Source: Verrucomicrobiaceae bacterium (GTDB lineage Bacteria > Verrucomicrobiota > Verrucomicrobiia > Verrucomicrobiales > Verrucomicrobiaceae). Taken from it: 64,000 nt of DNA. Below the pieces are notes generated by a model that saw only the letters and a list, made by a program, of their open reading frames with translations, did not search any database and was not told the DNA's origin. The stretch is taken from positions 682,001 to 746,000 of the forward strand of contig JABTUN010000001.1 of NCBI GenBank assembly GCA_015075365.1. The letters are read 5' to 3'. Below are positions 8,584 to 17,220 of the stretch, piece after piece. The position numbers were made by a program, and so were the translations under genes. Position 1 is the stretch's first letter. Every line of letters begins with the position of its first letter.

Positions 8584-9333
8584 ATGCGCCTTCTCCTCCT
8601 CATTTCGTCATTCGCCATTTTGCATTCGTCATTCGCCCAAGACTCCACCGCCTGGCTGGAGAAAAACGCGACGCTGATCTTCCATGAGGCGTTCGAGCGT
8701 GAAGAGGACGGCAACCTCGCGAAGGCCATCGGCAATGGCTGGAACAGCGCGACGGCAGATCGTGTTCCAAATGTGAAGATGGCAGACCTCGATGGCGGCA
8801 TTTTGAAGGTCGCGAGCGCCTCTGAGGCGGCGAAGCATTCAGCGCACATCCATCATGAGGCGGGATTCACGGATGGCGGCGCGGTGGTGCGTTTTCGGTT
8901 TCCGGGGCTGAGCAAGGGCGAGAGCTTGCAGCTCGGCTTTGTCGATCGCGAAACGAAGGGCGTGCATGCCGGCCACCTTTGCTACGGCATCCTCAGTCAG
9001 AGCAGCGTGACGCTCGTGGATCACAAAACAGGCATCATGAACCTCGAAAACCGTCGCCGACGCGATGAAGCGGTAGCGAAGAAGCAAAAAGTGCCCGCCG
9101 ACCTCGAAGCTCTGCTGAAGACCAAAAGCATCAACGTGCCCTTCAAAGCCGACACCGAGTGGCATGAGCTCATTTTGCTCACCGTGGGCGATGAGATGCG
9201 CCTCACGCTCGACGGCAAACTCATCGCCAAACACCGCTCGGAGGGCTTTGCGCACCCGATGAAGCGCTGGTTCAGCTTTTTGATCCCCAACACCGTCTGG
9301 ATCGACGACGTGAAAATCTGGAAGATTCGGTGA
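8584..9333 (+). CDS. Exported jelly-roll-like protein, DUF1080-like
   Basis: A 249-residue protein with a signal peptide from ATG 8584 (MRLLLLISSFAILHSSFAQ). The mature part has the beta-sandwich pattern of DUF1080/laminin-G-like domains, with a central EWHELILLTVGDEMRLTLDG segment and a C-terminal IDDVKIWKI strand, typical of the last strand of that fold. It lacks the usual LFNGKDL start of true DUF1080 proteins, so I call it DUF1080-like only. The signal-peptide DNA closely resembles that of the gene at 6528. It lies just before the sulfatase and may be co-transcribed. Confidence 0.6.
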   Translation: MRLLLLISSFAILHSSFAQDSTAWLEKNATLIFHEAFEREEDGNLAKAIGNGWNSATADRVPNVKMADLDGGILKVASASEAAKHSAHIHHEAGFTDGGAVVRFRFPGLSKGESLQLGFVDRETKGVHAGHLCYGILSQSSVTLVDHKTGIMNLENRRRRDEAVAKKQKVPADLEALLKTKSINVPFKADTEWHELILLTVGDEMRLTLDGKLIAKHRSEGFAHPMKRWFSFLIPNTVWIDDVKIWKIR

Positions 9334-9372
9334 GACGGGGACACCGGCGGCGTTTTGGCAGCACCTTCCTCC

Positions 9373-10854
9373 ATGAAAGCCTCCGTGATCCTCTCCGTCC
9401 TCGCCTGTGTGCTTGTGTCCACCGGAGCGGCAGGCGCAGGACGTCGGCCGAACATCCTCTGGCTCATCGGCGAGAATCTGAGCCACGACCTGGGCTGCTA
9501 TGGTAAGAAGCAGGTACACACACCGCACCTCGACCGTCTGGCCGCTGAAGGAACGCGCTACACGCGCGTGTTCGCCACCAACCCCGCCTGTGCCCCCAGC
9601 CGCTCCGCCTTTTTCACCGGCTGGTATCAAACCACGACCGACACGCATCCCATGCGCTCCCACCGCGGCGATGATTTCCGCCTGCCGGAAGGCGTGCGCC
9701 CCGTGACGCAGCACCTCCGTGACGCCGGTTACTTCACCGCCAACATCAAGACCGTGGGCGCGCACAGTGTCGGCACCGGCAAGCTGGACCTGAATTTTGT
9801 CAACGAAGGCCCGATCTACCATGAGAACTCGGACCGATGGGAGACGCTCAAGAACCGCCAGCCGTTTTTCGCCGTCGTGAACGCGGAGGAGAACGAGTAC
9901 GACATCTACGACCGCAAGAGCGCGGAAAAGAAGCGTGTTGAATGGGTGGGAGAGCGTCAGCATGTAGAGCATGCGCGGCCAGAGGATGTGACTCCCCCGC
10001 CCTACTACCCGGATCATCCCGTCGTGCGCCAGGAGTGGAGCCGCTACCTGAACTCCGTCTCCGGCATGGACCTGCGTTTTGGCAAAGTGCTCGACCAGCT
10101 CCGCGCCGACAGGCTGGAGGACGACACGATCATCCTTTTCTTCGGCGACAACGGCCAGCTCGAGCCGCGCGGCATCCACTGGTGCCACGACAACGGCCTG
10201 CGCGTGCCCATGATCATCCGCTGGCCGGGAAATTTCCCCGCGCCGCCGCAGATCACGCCCGGCGGCGTGGACGGACGCATCCTCAGCCTCATCGATGTGA
10301 CCGCCACCACGCTGTCTCTCGCCGGCCTGCCGAAACCGCTCATGCAGGGCCGCGTGTTCCTCGGCACGCAGGCGGAGGAGCCACGCCGTTTCGCCTTCGC
10401 CGCGCGCGACCGCATCGACGAAACGCGGCAGCGCATCCGCTCCGTGCATGACGAGCGCTTCCACTACATCCGCACGTTGTCCGCCGGCCCCACCTTCGCG
10501 TCGCTGAACCGTTACAAGGAGAAGTGCTTCGCCATCATGCCGGTGATGCGTGAGCTGCATGCGACAGGACAGCTCACCGGCCCCGCGCTGGAGCTGATGC
10601 AGCGCACCGGCCCCTGCGAGGAGCTCTACGATACGCAGGCCGATCCGCACGAGATCGCGAACCTCCTCACCTCCGCGAAACCGGAGCACCGCGAGGCCCT
10701 CGCACGTCTGCGCACAGCCCTCGACGCCTGGATCATCGAAACCGGCGACCGCGGCCAGTTCCCGGAGCCGGAGGACGTCGTGGCACCATTTGCGAAAGAA
10801 ATGCACGACTGGTTCGGCACCCCCACGTGGGCCGATCCGCCTGCGGACCGATGA
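9373..10854 (+). CDS. Exported type I sulfatase
   Basis: A 493-residue protein with a signal peptide (start ATG 9373; the in-frame TTG 9355 adds six residues only). The signature C-A-P-S-R at residues 73-77 carries the Cys that is turned into formylglycine in type I sulfatases. The metal-binding start is RPNILWLIGENLSHDLGCYG, with Glu-Asn in place of the commoner Asp-Asp, and DDTIILFFGDNG provides the second metal-binding pair. The sequence resembles the heparan-N-sulfatase-like branch. It would remove sulfate esters from exported polysaccharide. It ends six bases from the convergent golvesin-domain gene. Confidence 0.9.
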   Translation: MKASVILSVLACVLVSTGAAGAGRRPNILWLIGENLSHDLGCYGKKQVHTPHLDRLAAEGTRYTRVFATNPACAPSRSAFFTGWYQTTTDTHPMRSHRGDDFRLPEGVRPVTQHLRDAGYFTANIKTVGAHSVGTGKLDLNFVNEGPIYHENSDRWETLKNRQPFFAVVNAEENEYDIYDRKSAEKKRVEWVGERQHVEHARPEDVTPPPYYPDHPVVRQEWSRYLNSVSGMDLRFGKVLDQLRADRLEDDTIILFFGDNGQLEPRGIHWCHDNGLRVPMIIRWPGNFPAPPQITPGGVDGRILSLIDVTATTLSLAGLPKPLMQGRVFLGTQAEEPRRFAFAARDRIDETRQRIRSVHDERFHYIRTLSAGPTFASLNRYKEKCFAIMPVMRELHATGQLTGPALELMQRTGPCEELYDTQADPHEIANLLTSAKPEHREALARLRTALDAWIIETGDRGQFPEPEDVVAPFAKEMHDWFGTPTWADPPADR

Positions 10855-10860
10855 CACCGG

Positions 10861-11442
10861 TCATTTTCCCGCCACAGGCAGGAACTGCACCGCGTCCGCG
10901 ATGACGACCTTGTCTGCCTCCGTGCCGTCGTTTGCCACGCGGACCCGGCCTGCGCGGCCCTTTTCGAAGCGGAAGGTGCCCAGCGTGCGAAAGAGGCGCC
11001 CATGCGGCGGCTCCTCCTGCTGGTTGATGCGCAGCGTCGTCTCGCCGTCGGCGTGATGAATCGTGACTGGCGTGTTGGTGGCGCGGCGCACGTTGTAGCA
11101 ATGCGCCAGCCGCACCTCATACCAGCCCGCCTTTGGCAGGTCCGGCATGAAGGTGACTGATTTGGTCCCCTTACCGGCCTTCATGTCATGCAGGTAGCCG
11201 ATCCCGACATACGGCGGTGTGTGCGTGGAATACTGCCACTCGCCGACGAGCTCCGCCGCCGTCTCGTCCACCACGATCCCCGGCAACGCCGCCGGATCAG
11301 CCACGATGAACCTCACCATCTCCGGGCGGTCCACCTCGCCAGCAGCGTGCGTGTTCGGAAGCGCCTTGGGATGCGGTTTGAGCGCCTCTACAGCGAGCGC
11401 GGAGGTGAGACAGATGAGCAAAAGCCACAGGCGAGAAAACAT
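10861..11442 (-). CDS. Exported golvesin C-terminal-domain-like protein
   Basis: A 193-residue protein; ATG at 11442 begins a signal peptide (MFSRLWLLLICLTSALA). The mature part is one golvesin C-terminal-like beta-sandwich: the pattern LPKAGWYEVRLAHCYNVRRAT, then VTIHHADGETTLRINQQ, LGTFRFEKG, and VVIADAVQFLPV is diagnostic. This domain is usually a carbohydrate-associated or surface-binding module attached to larger enzymes such as xanthan-lyase-like proteins; here it stands alone. It converges with the sulfatase gene, leaving room for only a very short shared 3' end. Confidence 0.75.
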   Translation of the reverse strand: MFSRLWLLLICLTSALAVEALKPHPKALPNTHAAGEVDRPEMVRFIVADPAALPGIVVDETAAELVGEWQYSTHTPPYVGIGYLHDMKAGKGTKSVTFMPDLPKAGWYEVRLAHCYNVRRATNTPVTIHHADGETTLRINQQEEPPHGRLFRTLGTFRFEKGRAGRVRVANDGTEADKVVIADAVQFLPVAGK

Positions 11443-11495
11443 GCGCCATGCTGGTTGCGTGCAAGGCGTGTGCAATCGAAAACCGGGCTCGCAAA

Positions 11496-11614
11496 CAGGC
11501 TGCTGAAAAACGCCATCACCGGCCACTGGCCGGTGCTACAGCAGCGATCGCACCTGCGCTGTAGATCGGGGCAGTGACCCGGTCCGCAGGTCTTGCGGTG
11601 TTTTCAGCAGGCTG
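11496..11614. repeat. Palindromic element of about 120 bp, MITE-like or IS remnant
   Basis: CTGCTGAAAA at 11500-11509 is perfectly inverted at 11601-11610, and the match continues with mismatches on both sides, giving arms at 11496-11509 and 11601-11614. Inside are two further hairpins: CACCGGCC-ACT-GGCCGGTG at 11517-11535 and a 7-bp stem CTACAGC/GCTGTAG at 11536-11542 and 11558-11564. There is no ORF. The outer arm abuts the stop codon of the next gene. This looks like a small non-autonomous mobile element or the two ends of a deleted insertion sequence. Confidence 0.55.
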
Positions 11615-11619
11615 CTAAA

Positions 11620-11976
11620 TCACGCCATCCCGAGTTGGTGCCAGATCACCCGACCGGCGCAGGGCAGGAAGACCAGCAGCGCCAGCACCTTGCATCCCTG
11701 GCTATAGCGCCAGAGCCGTTCATGAAGACCCCAGAAAAAGTGAAAGTGCAGAAATGCCGCCAAGGCCAGGATGGCTGTCGAAAACAGCACCGCGTCATCC
11801 CCCGCGATGACAAGATCGCCATGCTTGCCGGGCAAGACGGCTCTTTTGTCGATCAGACACCAGACCGCGTAAATGACGCCAGCGATCGGCAGCAGGCAGC
11901 CTCCCGCCCACTTCTCCCAGCCGCCGCCATCCGGGTGATGAGCGAGGTCTTCCATACTGTCGTGATCATCAAGCAT
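11620..11976 (-). CDS. Small membrane protein of unknown function
   Basis: A 118-residue protein with a His/Asp-rich N-terminus (MLDDHDSMEDLAHH) and about three hydrophobic segments (GCLLPIAGVIYAVWCLI; AVLFSTAILALAAFLHFHFF; KVLALLVFLPCAGRVIW). It starts 13 bases after the stop of the c-heme dehydrogenase gene on the same strand, so it is probably the second gene of that operon and may anchor or serve it. No family is recognised. The stop codon lies next to the palindromic element. Confidence 0.55.
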   Translation of the reverse strand: MLDDHDSMEDLAHHPDGGGWEKWAGGCLLPIAGVIYAVWCLIDKRAVLPGKHGDLVIAGDDAVLFSTAILALAAFLHFHFFWGLHERLWRYSQGCKVLALLVFLPCAGRVIWHQLGMA

Positions 11977-11989
11977 GTTGTGGAAAACA

Positions 11990-14821
11990 TCATTTCCCGG
12001 CCTTCTCGTTCAGCAAATACCCCAGCAGATCGTTGAAAGTCGCTTCATCCATCGTCTGGCCGAAGGTGGGCGGCATGAGGGACATGGGCATGACCTCGGC
12101 CTTGGTGGTGTCACTCTTGGAGACGCGATGCTCCTTGCCGGTGGCATCGGCAAGGATGAGCACCTGCCCGGCTTCGGCCTTGAGGAAGCCCGCCAGGGTG
12201 CTGCCGCCTTTGAGCGTCAGCGTATGGACGTGGAAGTGCGCATCGACGTTGCGGTTGGGGTCAAGAATATCCTCGCACAAGCGCGCCGCACCGCGCGCGC
12301 CGATGCCATCAAGCTGCGGGCCGATGAGGCCGCCTTCGCCTTGGATTTGATGGCAGGCGGCGCAGTTCATCTTGAAGACGTTGGCCCCGACTTCGAGATC
12401 GGGCTTGGATTTGGCGAAGGCAGCGGCGCGGGCGGCGATGAGGGTGTCGAGCTGTTTGCGTTGCTCGGGTGAGACGGGCAGTGGCGGTGGGGCGGGTCGC
12501 GGTGGGAGGTAGGTGGCGAGTTTTTCGCGCAACGCGGCCGGGGCGCTGTGCTGGAGCATCACGGCGAGCGTTTTGAGGGACTCGCGCGTGGTGTCCTCGC
12601 TTTGGAAATCGTTCACGCTGACCACAGCGGGCTCGATGCGGGTGATGCCGAGCCAGGCGTAGGCTTTGCCGTTGTCGCCGTCGATGATTTCGAGGCGGAC
12701 GCGTTTGCCGGCGTGCTTGGAGAGATCGAGTTCGAGGCGCTGGGGCTTGTCATCGCGCGGTGGGAAGGCGCTGGCGAGTGTTTGGCCAGTTTGGGCTTCG
12801 ATAATGCGGACGAGGTTTTTGTCGTGTGGTTTGGCGGTGGGGAAGCCGCGGTGGCCGTTGAGCCAGAGGGTGAGTTTGGCGGGTGCGTCGAAGGTTTTCG
12901 ATTGGAGCGTGCCGGTGCGGCTTTCTTCATCGCCACCGCCTTTGGCCATGCTTTGGAGCACGGTGACTTCGCCGCCTTCAGCGAGCTTTCGCGGCTGGAG
13001 GGACCATTTCGCGTTTCCGGTGCTGGTCCACGCGGGTGGAGGCTTTTTCGATTGGGTTTCGAGAAGCTGTCTGGCGAGGTCTTGAGCCAAGTAGAGCAGT
13101 TCGGGTGGCGGAGGCGTGCCGCGTTCGGTTAGACCGTCGTGGATGGCGGTGAGGAGCGGGAGTGGAGTGGTGGAGTTTTGGAGAGACGCTTGTTTGGCGA
13201 GTGCGATGGCCTTGGGAAGCAGCGCGGGATCGCCGTGGCGGGCGATGTGGGTGAGGATGGCGGGAGTGATGGTGTGGCCGGTTTGAAGGCGCTGGAGCAG
13301 AAACGAGGCTGCATCAGCGCTGGGCACGGCGGTGGCGATTTCGGTGACGATTGCGTGGTTTGCTTTTTCGATGTTGGAGAAGGCTCCGGGGAGCTGCAAA
13401 TGATCACGAAGGGCGATGCGATAGGCGAGAACGAGGCTGGGATCGGAAGAAGGTGTTTTGGCGATGTTTTGAAGCAGCAAGGGCAAGGCTTCGAGCTTGG
13501 GTGCATCAAGCATCTTGGTGAGGATGGCTCGCTGAGTGTTTGGTGAGGGGCTTTCGAGTGCTTGGCGCCAATCGCTGATGTCCGGCAGGTCGACCGGCTG
13601 GCGTTTGGTGGCACCACTTTTCTTCACGATGCGCCAGATGCGGCCTCGGGTTTTGTCGCGGCCTGGGTGATCGAGGGGGACTTCGTAGTGGCCGATGATC
13701 TTGTTGTAGAAGTCGGCGATGTAGAGGGCGTTGTCGGGGCCGAGTTGGAGATCGACGGGGCGGAACCAGGGGTCGTCGCTGGTGATGAAGTCGGGCTTCT
13801 CGTTGGCTTTGGGCGTGGAGCCGGTGAAGGTGACGTGGTCGTGGTTGATGCGGGAGGTGACGCAGTTGCCGAGGAGGATGTGGTCGTCCCATTCAGGGCC
13901 CCAGACGCCTCCGTCGAGGTAAACGATGCCGCAGATGCCGGTGCTGCCATGCGTGTGCTGGCACATGACGGGCGCGAAGCCGAGCCCGTCATGCGGTTTG
14001 CCAAAGCTGGGATAGCAGGCACCGCGGATCAGTTGATACACGGGCGAGCTGTGGCAGTCGGCGCTGTAGAGGTTGCCGTAGCGGTCCCACGCGAGGCCGA
14101 AGGGGTTGACCTGGCCGTTGGTGTATTTTTCGACGCGTGAGCCGTCGGGTTTGAAGCGGAAGACGTTGCCGGATTGGAGTTCGAGCGTGCTGCCGTCTTT
14201 GGCTTTGAAGTTGCTGGTGTTGTTGAAGCCATGCGTGGCGTAAACCCAGCCGTCGAGGCCGAGGCGGAAGCTGCTGCACATGCCGTGGGTGTCTTTTTCA
14301 TAGCCGAGGGGGCCGAAGAGGACTTCGCGGAGGTCGGCGCGGTCGTCGCCGTCGGTGTCGGCGAAGTACCAGATGTTGGGGATGCTGAAGGCGATGCAGC
14401 CGGCTTTGTGCTCGGGTTTGTGCCAGGGGAGGACGCCGGTGGGAATGTTCAGCGCATCGGCGAAGACGGTGACTTTGTCAGCGCGGCCGTCGCCGTCGGT
14501 GTCTTCGAGGATCTTGATGGCATCGCGGCTGTCTTGAACGCGGGTGCCTTGGGGATCGGACCAGCGTTTTTTGTCGGCGGCGTAAGGATACTCGACGGTG
14601 GAGGAGACCCAGAGGCGGCCTTGGGCGTCGAAGGCGAGGTTGATGGGCTTGTTGATTTGCGGCTCGGCGGCGAAGAGCTGTACCTCGAAGCCCGCGGGGA
14701 CATGCAGCGCGGCGCGCTCGGCCTCGGGCGTGAGGGCGTCTGTCTCACGGACGAGGCGGGTATCGGGTTCGGCGGCACGCAGCAGGCTGCCGAGGAGAAA
14801 AAGGAAGACGGGGACACGCAT
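11990..14821 (-). CDS. Exported PVC-type heme-binding membrane dehydrogenase
   Basis: A 943-residue protein with a signal peptide (residues 1-16). Residues about 35-390 form a glucose/sorbosone-dehydrogenase-like beta-propeller (VPAGFEVQLFAAEPQINKP, EDTDGDGRADKVTVFADALN, IPTGVLPW). About 400-570 is a helical HEAT-like region, about 590-720 a beta-sandwich, and the C-terminus holds a c-type cytochrome domain with heme motif CAACH near residue 820 and a distal GLIGPQLDGIG loop. This domain order is typical of the Pirellula/Verrucomicrobium-type membrane-bound dehydrogenases. The substrate is unknown; oxidation of a sugar in the periplasm is the usual guess. Confidence 0.9.
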   Translation of the reverse strand: MRVPVFLFLLGSLLRAAEPDTRLVRETDALTPEAERAALHVPAGFEVQLFAAEPQINKPINLAFDAQGRLWVSSTVEYPYAADKKRWSDPQGTRVQDSRDAIKILEDTDGDGRADKVTVFADALNIPTGVLPWHKPEHKAGCIAFSIPNIWYFADTDGDDRADLREVLFGPLGYEKDTHGMCSSFRLGLDGWVYATHGFNNTSNFKAKDGSTLELQSGNVFRFKPDGSRVEKYTNGQVNPFGLAWDRYGNLYSADCHSSPVYQLIRGACYPSFGKPHDGLGFAPVMCQHTHGSTGICGIVYLDGGVWGPEWDDHILLGNCVTSRINHDHVTFTGSTPKANEKPDFITSDDPWFRPVDLQLGPDNALYIADFYNKIIGHYEVPLDHPGRDKTRGRIWRIVKKSGATKRQPVDLPDISDWRQALESPSPNTQRAILTKMLDAPKLEALPLLLQNIAKTPSSDPSLVLAYRIALRDHLQLPGAFSNIEKANHAIVTEIATAVPSADAASFLLQRLQTGHTITPAILTHIARHGDPALLPKAIALAKQASLQNSTTPLPLLTAIHDGLTERGTPPPPELLYLAQDLARQLLETQSKKPPPAWTSTGNAKWSLQPRKLAEGGEVTVLQSMAKGGGDEESRTGTLQSKTFDAPAKLTLWLNGHRGFPTAKPHDKNLVRIIEAQTGQTLASAFPPRDDKPQRLELDLSKHAGKRVRLEIIDGDNGKAYAWLGITRIEPAVVSVNDFQSEDTTRESLKTLAVMLQHSAPAALREKLATYLPPRPAPPPLPVSPEQRKQLDTLIAARAAAFAKSKPDLEVGANVFKMNCAACHQIQGEGGLIGPQLDGIGARGAARLCEDILDPNRNVDAHFHVHTLTLKGGSTLAGFLKAEAGQVLILADATGKEHRVSKSDTTKAEVMPMSLMPPTFGQTMDEATFNDLLGYLLNEKAGK

Positions 14822-14943
14822 GGCGGCAAAGGGTGCGAAATTACGACGTCAAAGGCCGCATTCTGCCCCGGAACAGCCCGCGCTGTCACCCAGGAAGCAC
14901 AAAGTCCGTGAAGGACAGACCACCTGCCTTCGTTCCCCGGACC

Positions 14944-16362
14944 ATGCGTCTCCTTCTCACCCTCTTCCTCGTCTCGTCATCCTTGGCCGCCGATCTGCCT
15001 GATCCGGACGTCGTGGCGGCAGCCATGAAAAAGGCGGTGACTTATGCGCACACACATCTGGCGCGGGAGGGCGGGTATGCGTCGTCGTATGACAAGGAGG
15101 GCAGGATCGGCGAGGTGGAGCACGGGCAGTCGCCCACGATCATCTCGATCCAGCCGCCGGGCACGACGACGATGGGTCTGGCGATGCTGCGCGCCTTCCG
15201 GGCCACGGGGGACGAATCCATGCTCAAGGCGGCCCGCGACGCGGCCGGGGCGCTCATCAAAAGCCAGCTCGCCTCCGGGGGATGGGACAGCGATTTCGAT
15301 TTTGATCCCGAGAAGATGAAAAGATACCACCTGCGCAGCCAGTTCGACGCCGGGGACAAAGAAACCGGCAAGCGGCGCAATTTCACGACGCTGGACGACA
15401 ACAAGACGCAATCCGCCTTGATGCTGCTCGTCGAGATCGCCAGCGAAGCAGCCCTCAAGGACGACACCGCGCTGCAAAACACGAAAAGGTCCGCGATGGA
15501 CGCGCTGCTGGCCGCGCAGGCGGCATGCGGTGCATGGCCGCAGCAGTTCAACGGTCCGGCGGATCCTGCCGCGCCGGTGGTGAAGGCCGGCTACCCGGAG
15601 ACCTGGAGCCGCACCTTTCCGAAGCAGGACTACAAGAGCTATCACACGCTGAACGACGGCAACCTCAGCGAGATCGCGAAGGTGCTGATGCGCGCTTATG
15701 AGCTGGAAAAGGATGCGCGCTACCTCGCCGCGCTGAAAAGACTCGGCGACTTCCTTATCCTGGCACAAATGCCGGAACCGCAGCCGGTCTGGGCCATGCA
15801 ATACGATCACGACATGCATCCCGCGTGGGCGCGGAAGTTTGAGCCGCCGTCCGTGACGGCCTACGAGAGCCTGGAGGCCATGGAAACCCTCCACGACATC
15901 TGGGTGCTCACTGGCGAGGACAAATACCTCGCGCCGATGAAGGCCGCGCTGGCATGGTATGAGCGCTCGAAGCTGCCGGACGGCAGCTACGCGCGCTTTT
16001 ACGAGCTGAAGACCAACAAGCCGCTCTTCTTCGTCAGAGACACCTACGAGCTGACCTACGATGACGGCAATCTGCCCACGCATTACTCCTTCAAGGACGA
16101 CCGCCAGGCAGATGTGGACCAGTTCAAGGCCCGCCTGGCCGAGCCGCGCGAAAAGCTGCTCAAAAAACTCGCCGGACCGCAGACGCCGAAGGAATGGACG
16201 AGCAGGGCGAAGGGCGCGGCCGACAAGGCGCGCCGCGCCGTGGAGGCGCTCGACAGCGAGGGACGCTGGCTGAAGAACGACCGCATCGACGGCATGGAGT
16301 TCGTGAAGAACCTCCATGCGATGGCGGTTTACGTCGAGGCGGCCAAAAACGCGACCAGGTAG
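14944..16362 (+). CDS. Exported family-10-like polysaccharide lyase
   Basis: A 472-residue protein from ATG 14944 with a signal peptide (MRLLLTLFLVSSSLAADLP). It has the alpha/alpha-toroid helical repeat pattern with lyase-like segments: GGYASSYDKEG, PPGTTTMGLAMLRAF, ASGGWDSDFDFD, TLDDNKTQSALMLL, CGAWPQQFNGP, YHTLNDGNLSEIAKVL and VWAMQYDHDMHPAWARKFEPPS, which parallel GGW, TFDN, NGGWPQ, LNDDAM and VWCAQHH of family 10. Identity to the lyase at 4648 is low, so the substrate may differ. It is divergent from the heme dehydrogenase; the 122 bases between them must hold both promoters. Confidence 0.75.
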   Translation: MRLLLTLFLVSSSLAADLPDPDVVAAAMKKAVTYAHTHLAREGGYASSYDKEGRIGEVEHGQSPTIISIQPPGTTTMGLAMLRAFRATGDESMLKAARDAAGALIKSQLASGGWDSDFDFDPEKMKRYHLRSQFDAGDKETGKRRNFTTLDDNKTQSALMLLVEIASEAALKDDTALQNTKRSAMDALLAAQAACGAWPQQFNGPADPAAPVVKAGYPETWSRTFPKQDYKSYHTLNDGNLSEIAKVLMRAYELEKDARYLAALKRLGDFLILAQMPEPQPVWAMQYDHDMHPAWARKFEPPSVTAYESLEAMETLHDIWVLTGEDKYLAPMKAALAWYERSKLPDGSYARFYELKTNKPLFFVRDTYELTYDDGNLPTHYSFKDDRQADVDQFKARLAEPREKLLKKLAGPQTPKEWTSRAKGAADKARRAVEALDSEGRWLKNDRIDGMEFVKNLHAMAVYVEAAKNATR

Positions 16363-16486
16363 CGCTACCGTCACATCTTCGCGCTTGGCAAATCGCGAAC
16401 TCTCGCCAGCATGGCCGTCCAACACCGGGAAACGCCCCGCAAACGGGCGCTCTCCGTGCCGAAATTCCAACCTTGGAGCGAAGCGC

Positions 16487-17089
16487 ATGAATGACGTGTT
16501 GACGAAATCGAACGTGCTGGTTTTGAACCGGCATTGGCAGGCCATCGACATCAAGACCCCCATGGAGGCCTTTGGCATGATCGCCGCCGGCAACGCCACC
16601 GCGCTCGACATCCACGGCAGCGGTGACATGCGGCCCGTGACTTGGGAGGAGTGGCTAAAACTCCCCGTGCGCGAGGGAGACAACGCCATCGGCACCGTGA
16701 GCGGCGCGGTGCGCGTACCCTCCGTGCTGGTGCTGGCGCGCTATGACAAGGTGCCGAAGCGCCGCCCGAAATTCTGCGCCAAGGCCATCTGGGAGCGCGA
16801 CGGCGGCGTGTGCCAGTACACCGGCCGCAAGCTGCGCCCGCACGAGGGCAACATCGACCATGTCGTGCCGCTCTCCCGCGGTGGTGGCACCACCTGGGAG
16901 AATTGCGTGCTGGCCGACCGCAAGATCAACAGTCGCAAGGGCAGCAAGCTGCCCGAGGAGGCCGGGCTGAAGCTCCTGCGACGGCCCACCACGCCGCCGG
17001 AGCTGCCCGTGACGCACCTCATCAAGAACACGCACAAGATCCGCGACTGGGAGCCTTTTCTGCACGCGGTGAACGCGGCGGCGTCGTAG
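16487..17089 (+). CDS. HNH endonuclease-domain protein
   Basis: A 200-residue protein. ATG 16487 is preceded by GGAGCG, a weak ribosome binding site; the longer open frame upstream is not protein-like. The HNH module is at about residues 105-170: CQYTGRKL, then the metal-binding NIDHVVPLSRGGGTTWENCVL, and a downstream ADRKINSRKGS. Only one Cys of the usual CxxC zinc pair is visible. The N-terminal MNDVLTKSNVLVLNRHWQAI is typical of the short bacterial HNH proteins whose role (restriction, repair or mobile-element related) is not settled. It stands alone. Confidence 0.8.
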   Translation: MNDVLTKSNVLVLNRHWQAIDIKTPMEAFGMIAAGNATALDIHGSGDMRPVTWEEWLKLPVREGDNAIGTVSGAVRVPSVLVLARYDKVPKRRPKFCAKAIWERDGGVCQYTGRKLRPHEGNIDHVVPLSRGGGTTWENCVLADRKINSRKGSKLPEEAGLKLLRRPTTPPELPVTHLIKNTHKIRDWEPFLHAVNAAAS

Positions 17090-17133
17090 GCCGGTCGTGC
17101 GTCATCACGATTTATTAGCTCTCGGCGACTGGA

Positions 17134-17181
17134 GTGATGGAGTAGTGGCGCTTGCATTCCAGCACTCCACTACTCCATCAC
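17134..17181. terminator. 15-bp perfect inverted repeat between convergent genes
   Basis: GTGATGGAGTAGTGG (17134-17148) is perfectly inverted at 17167-17181 with an 18-base loop. It sits between the 3' ends of the HNH gene and the isomerase gene, where a bidirectional terminator is expected. There is no T-run beside either arm, so it may work as an RNA stabiliser or be a dispersed repeat instead. Confidence 0.5.
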
Positions 17182-17220
17182 CCCTCACCCATAGACTTCG
17201 ATCCACAAGCCGGGAGATTG

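Noticed and set aside
8839..10857. A 672-codon ORF antisense to the sulfatase gene
   Set aside because: It is the shadow of a high-GC gene; the sulfatase on the plus strand has complete catalytic motifs.
14977..16695. A 572-codon ORF antisense to the second lyase and the HNH gene
   Set aside because: Shadow ORF with no recognisable motif, overlapping two supported genes.
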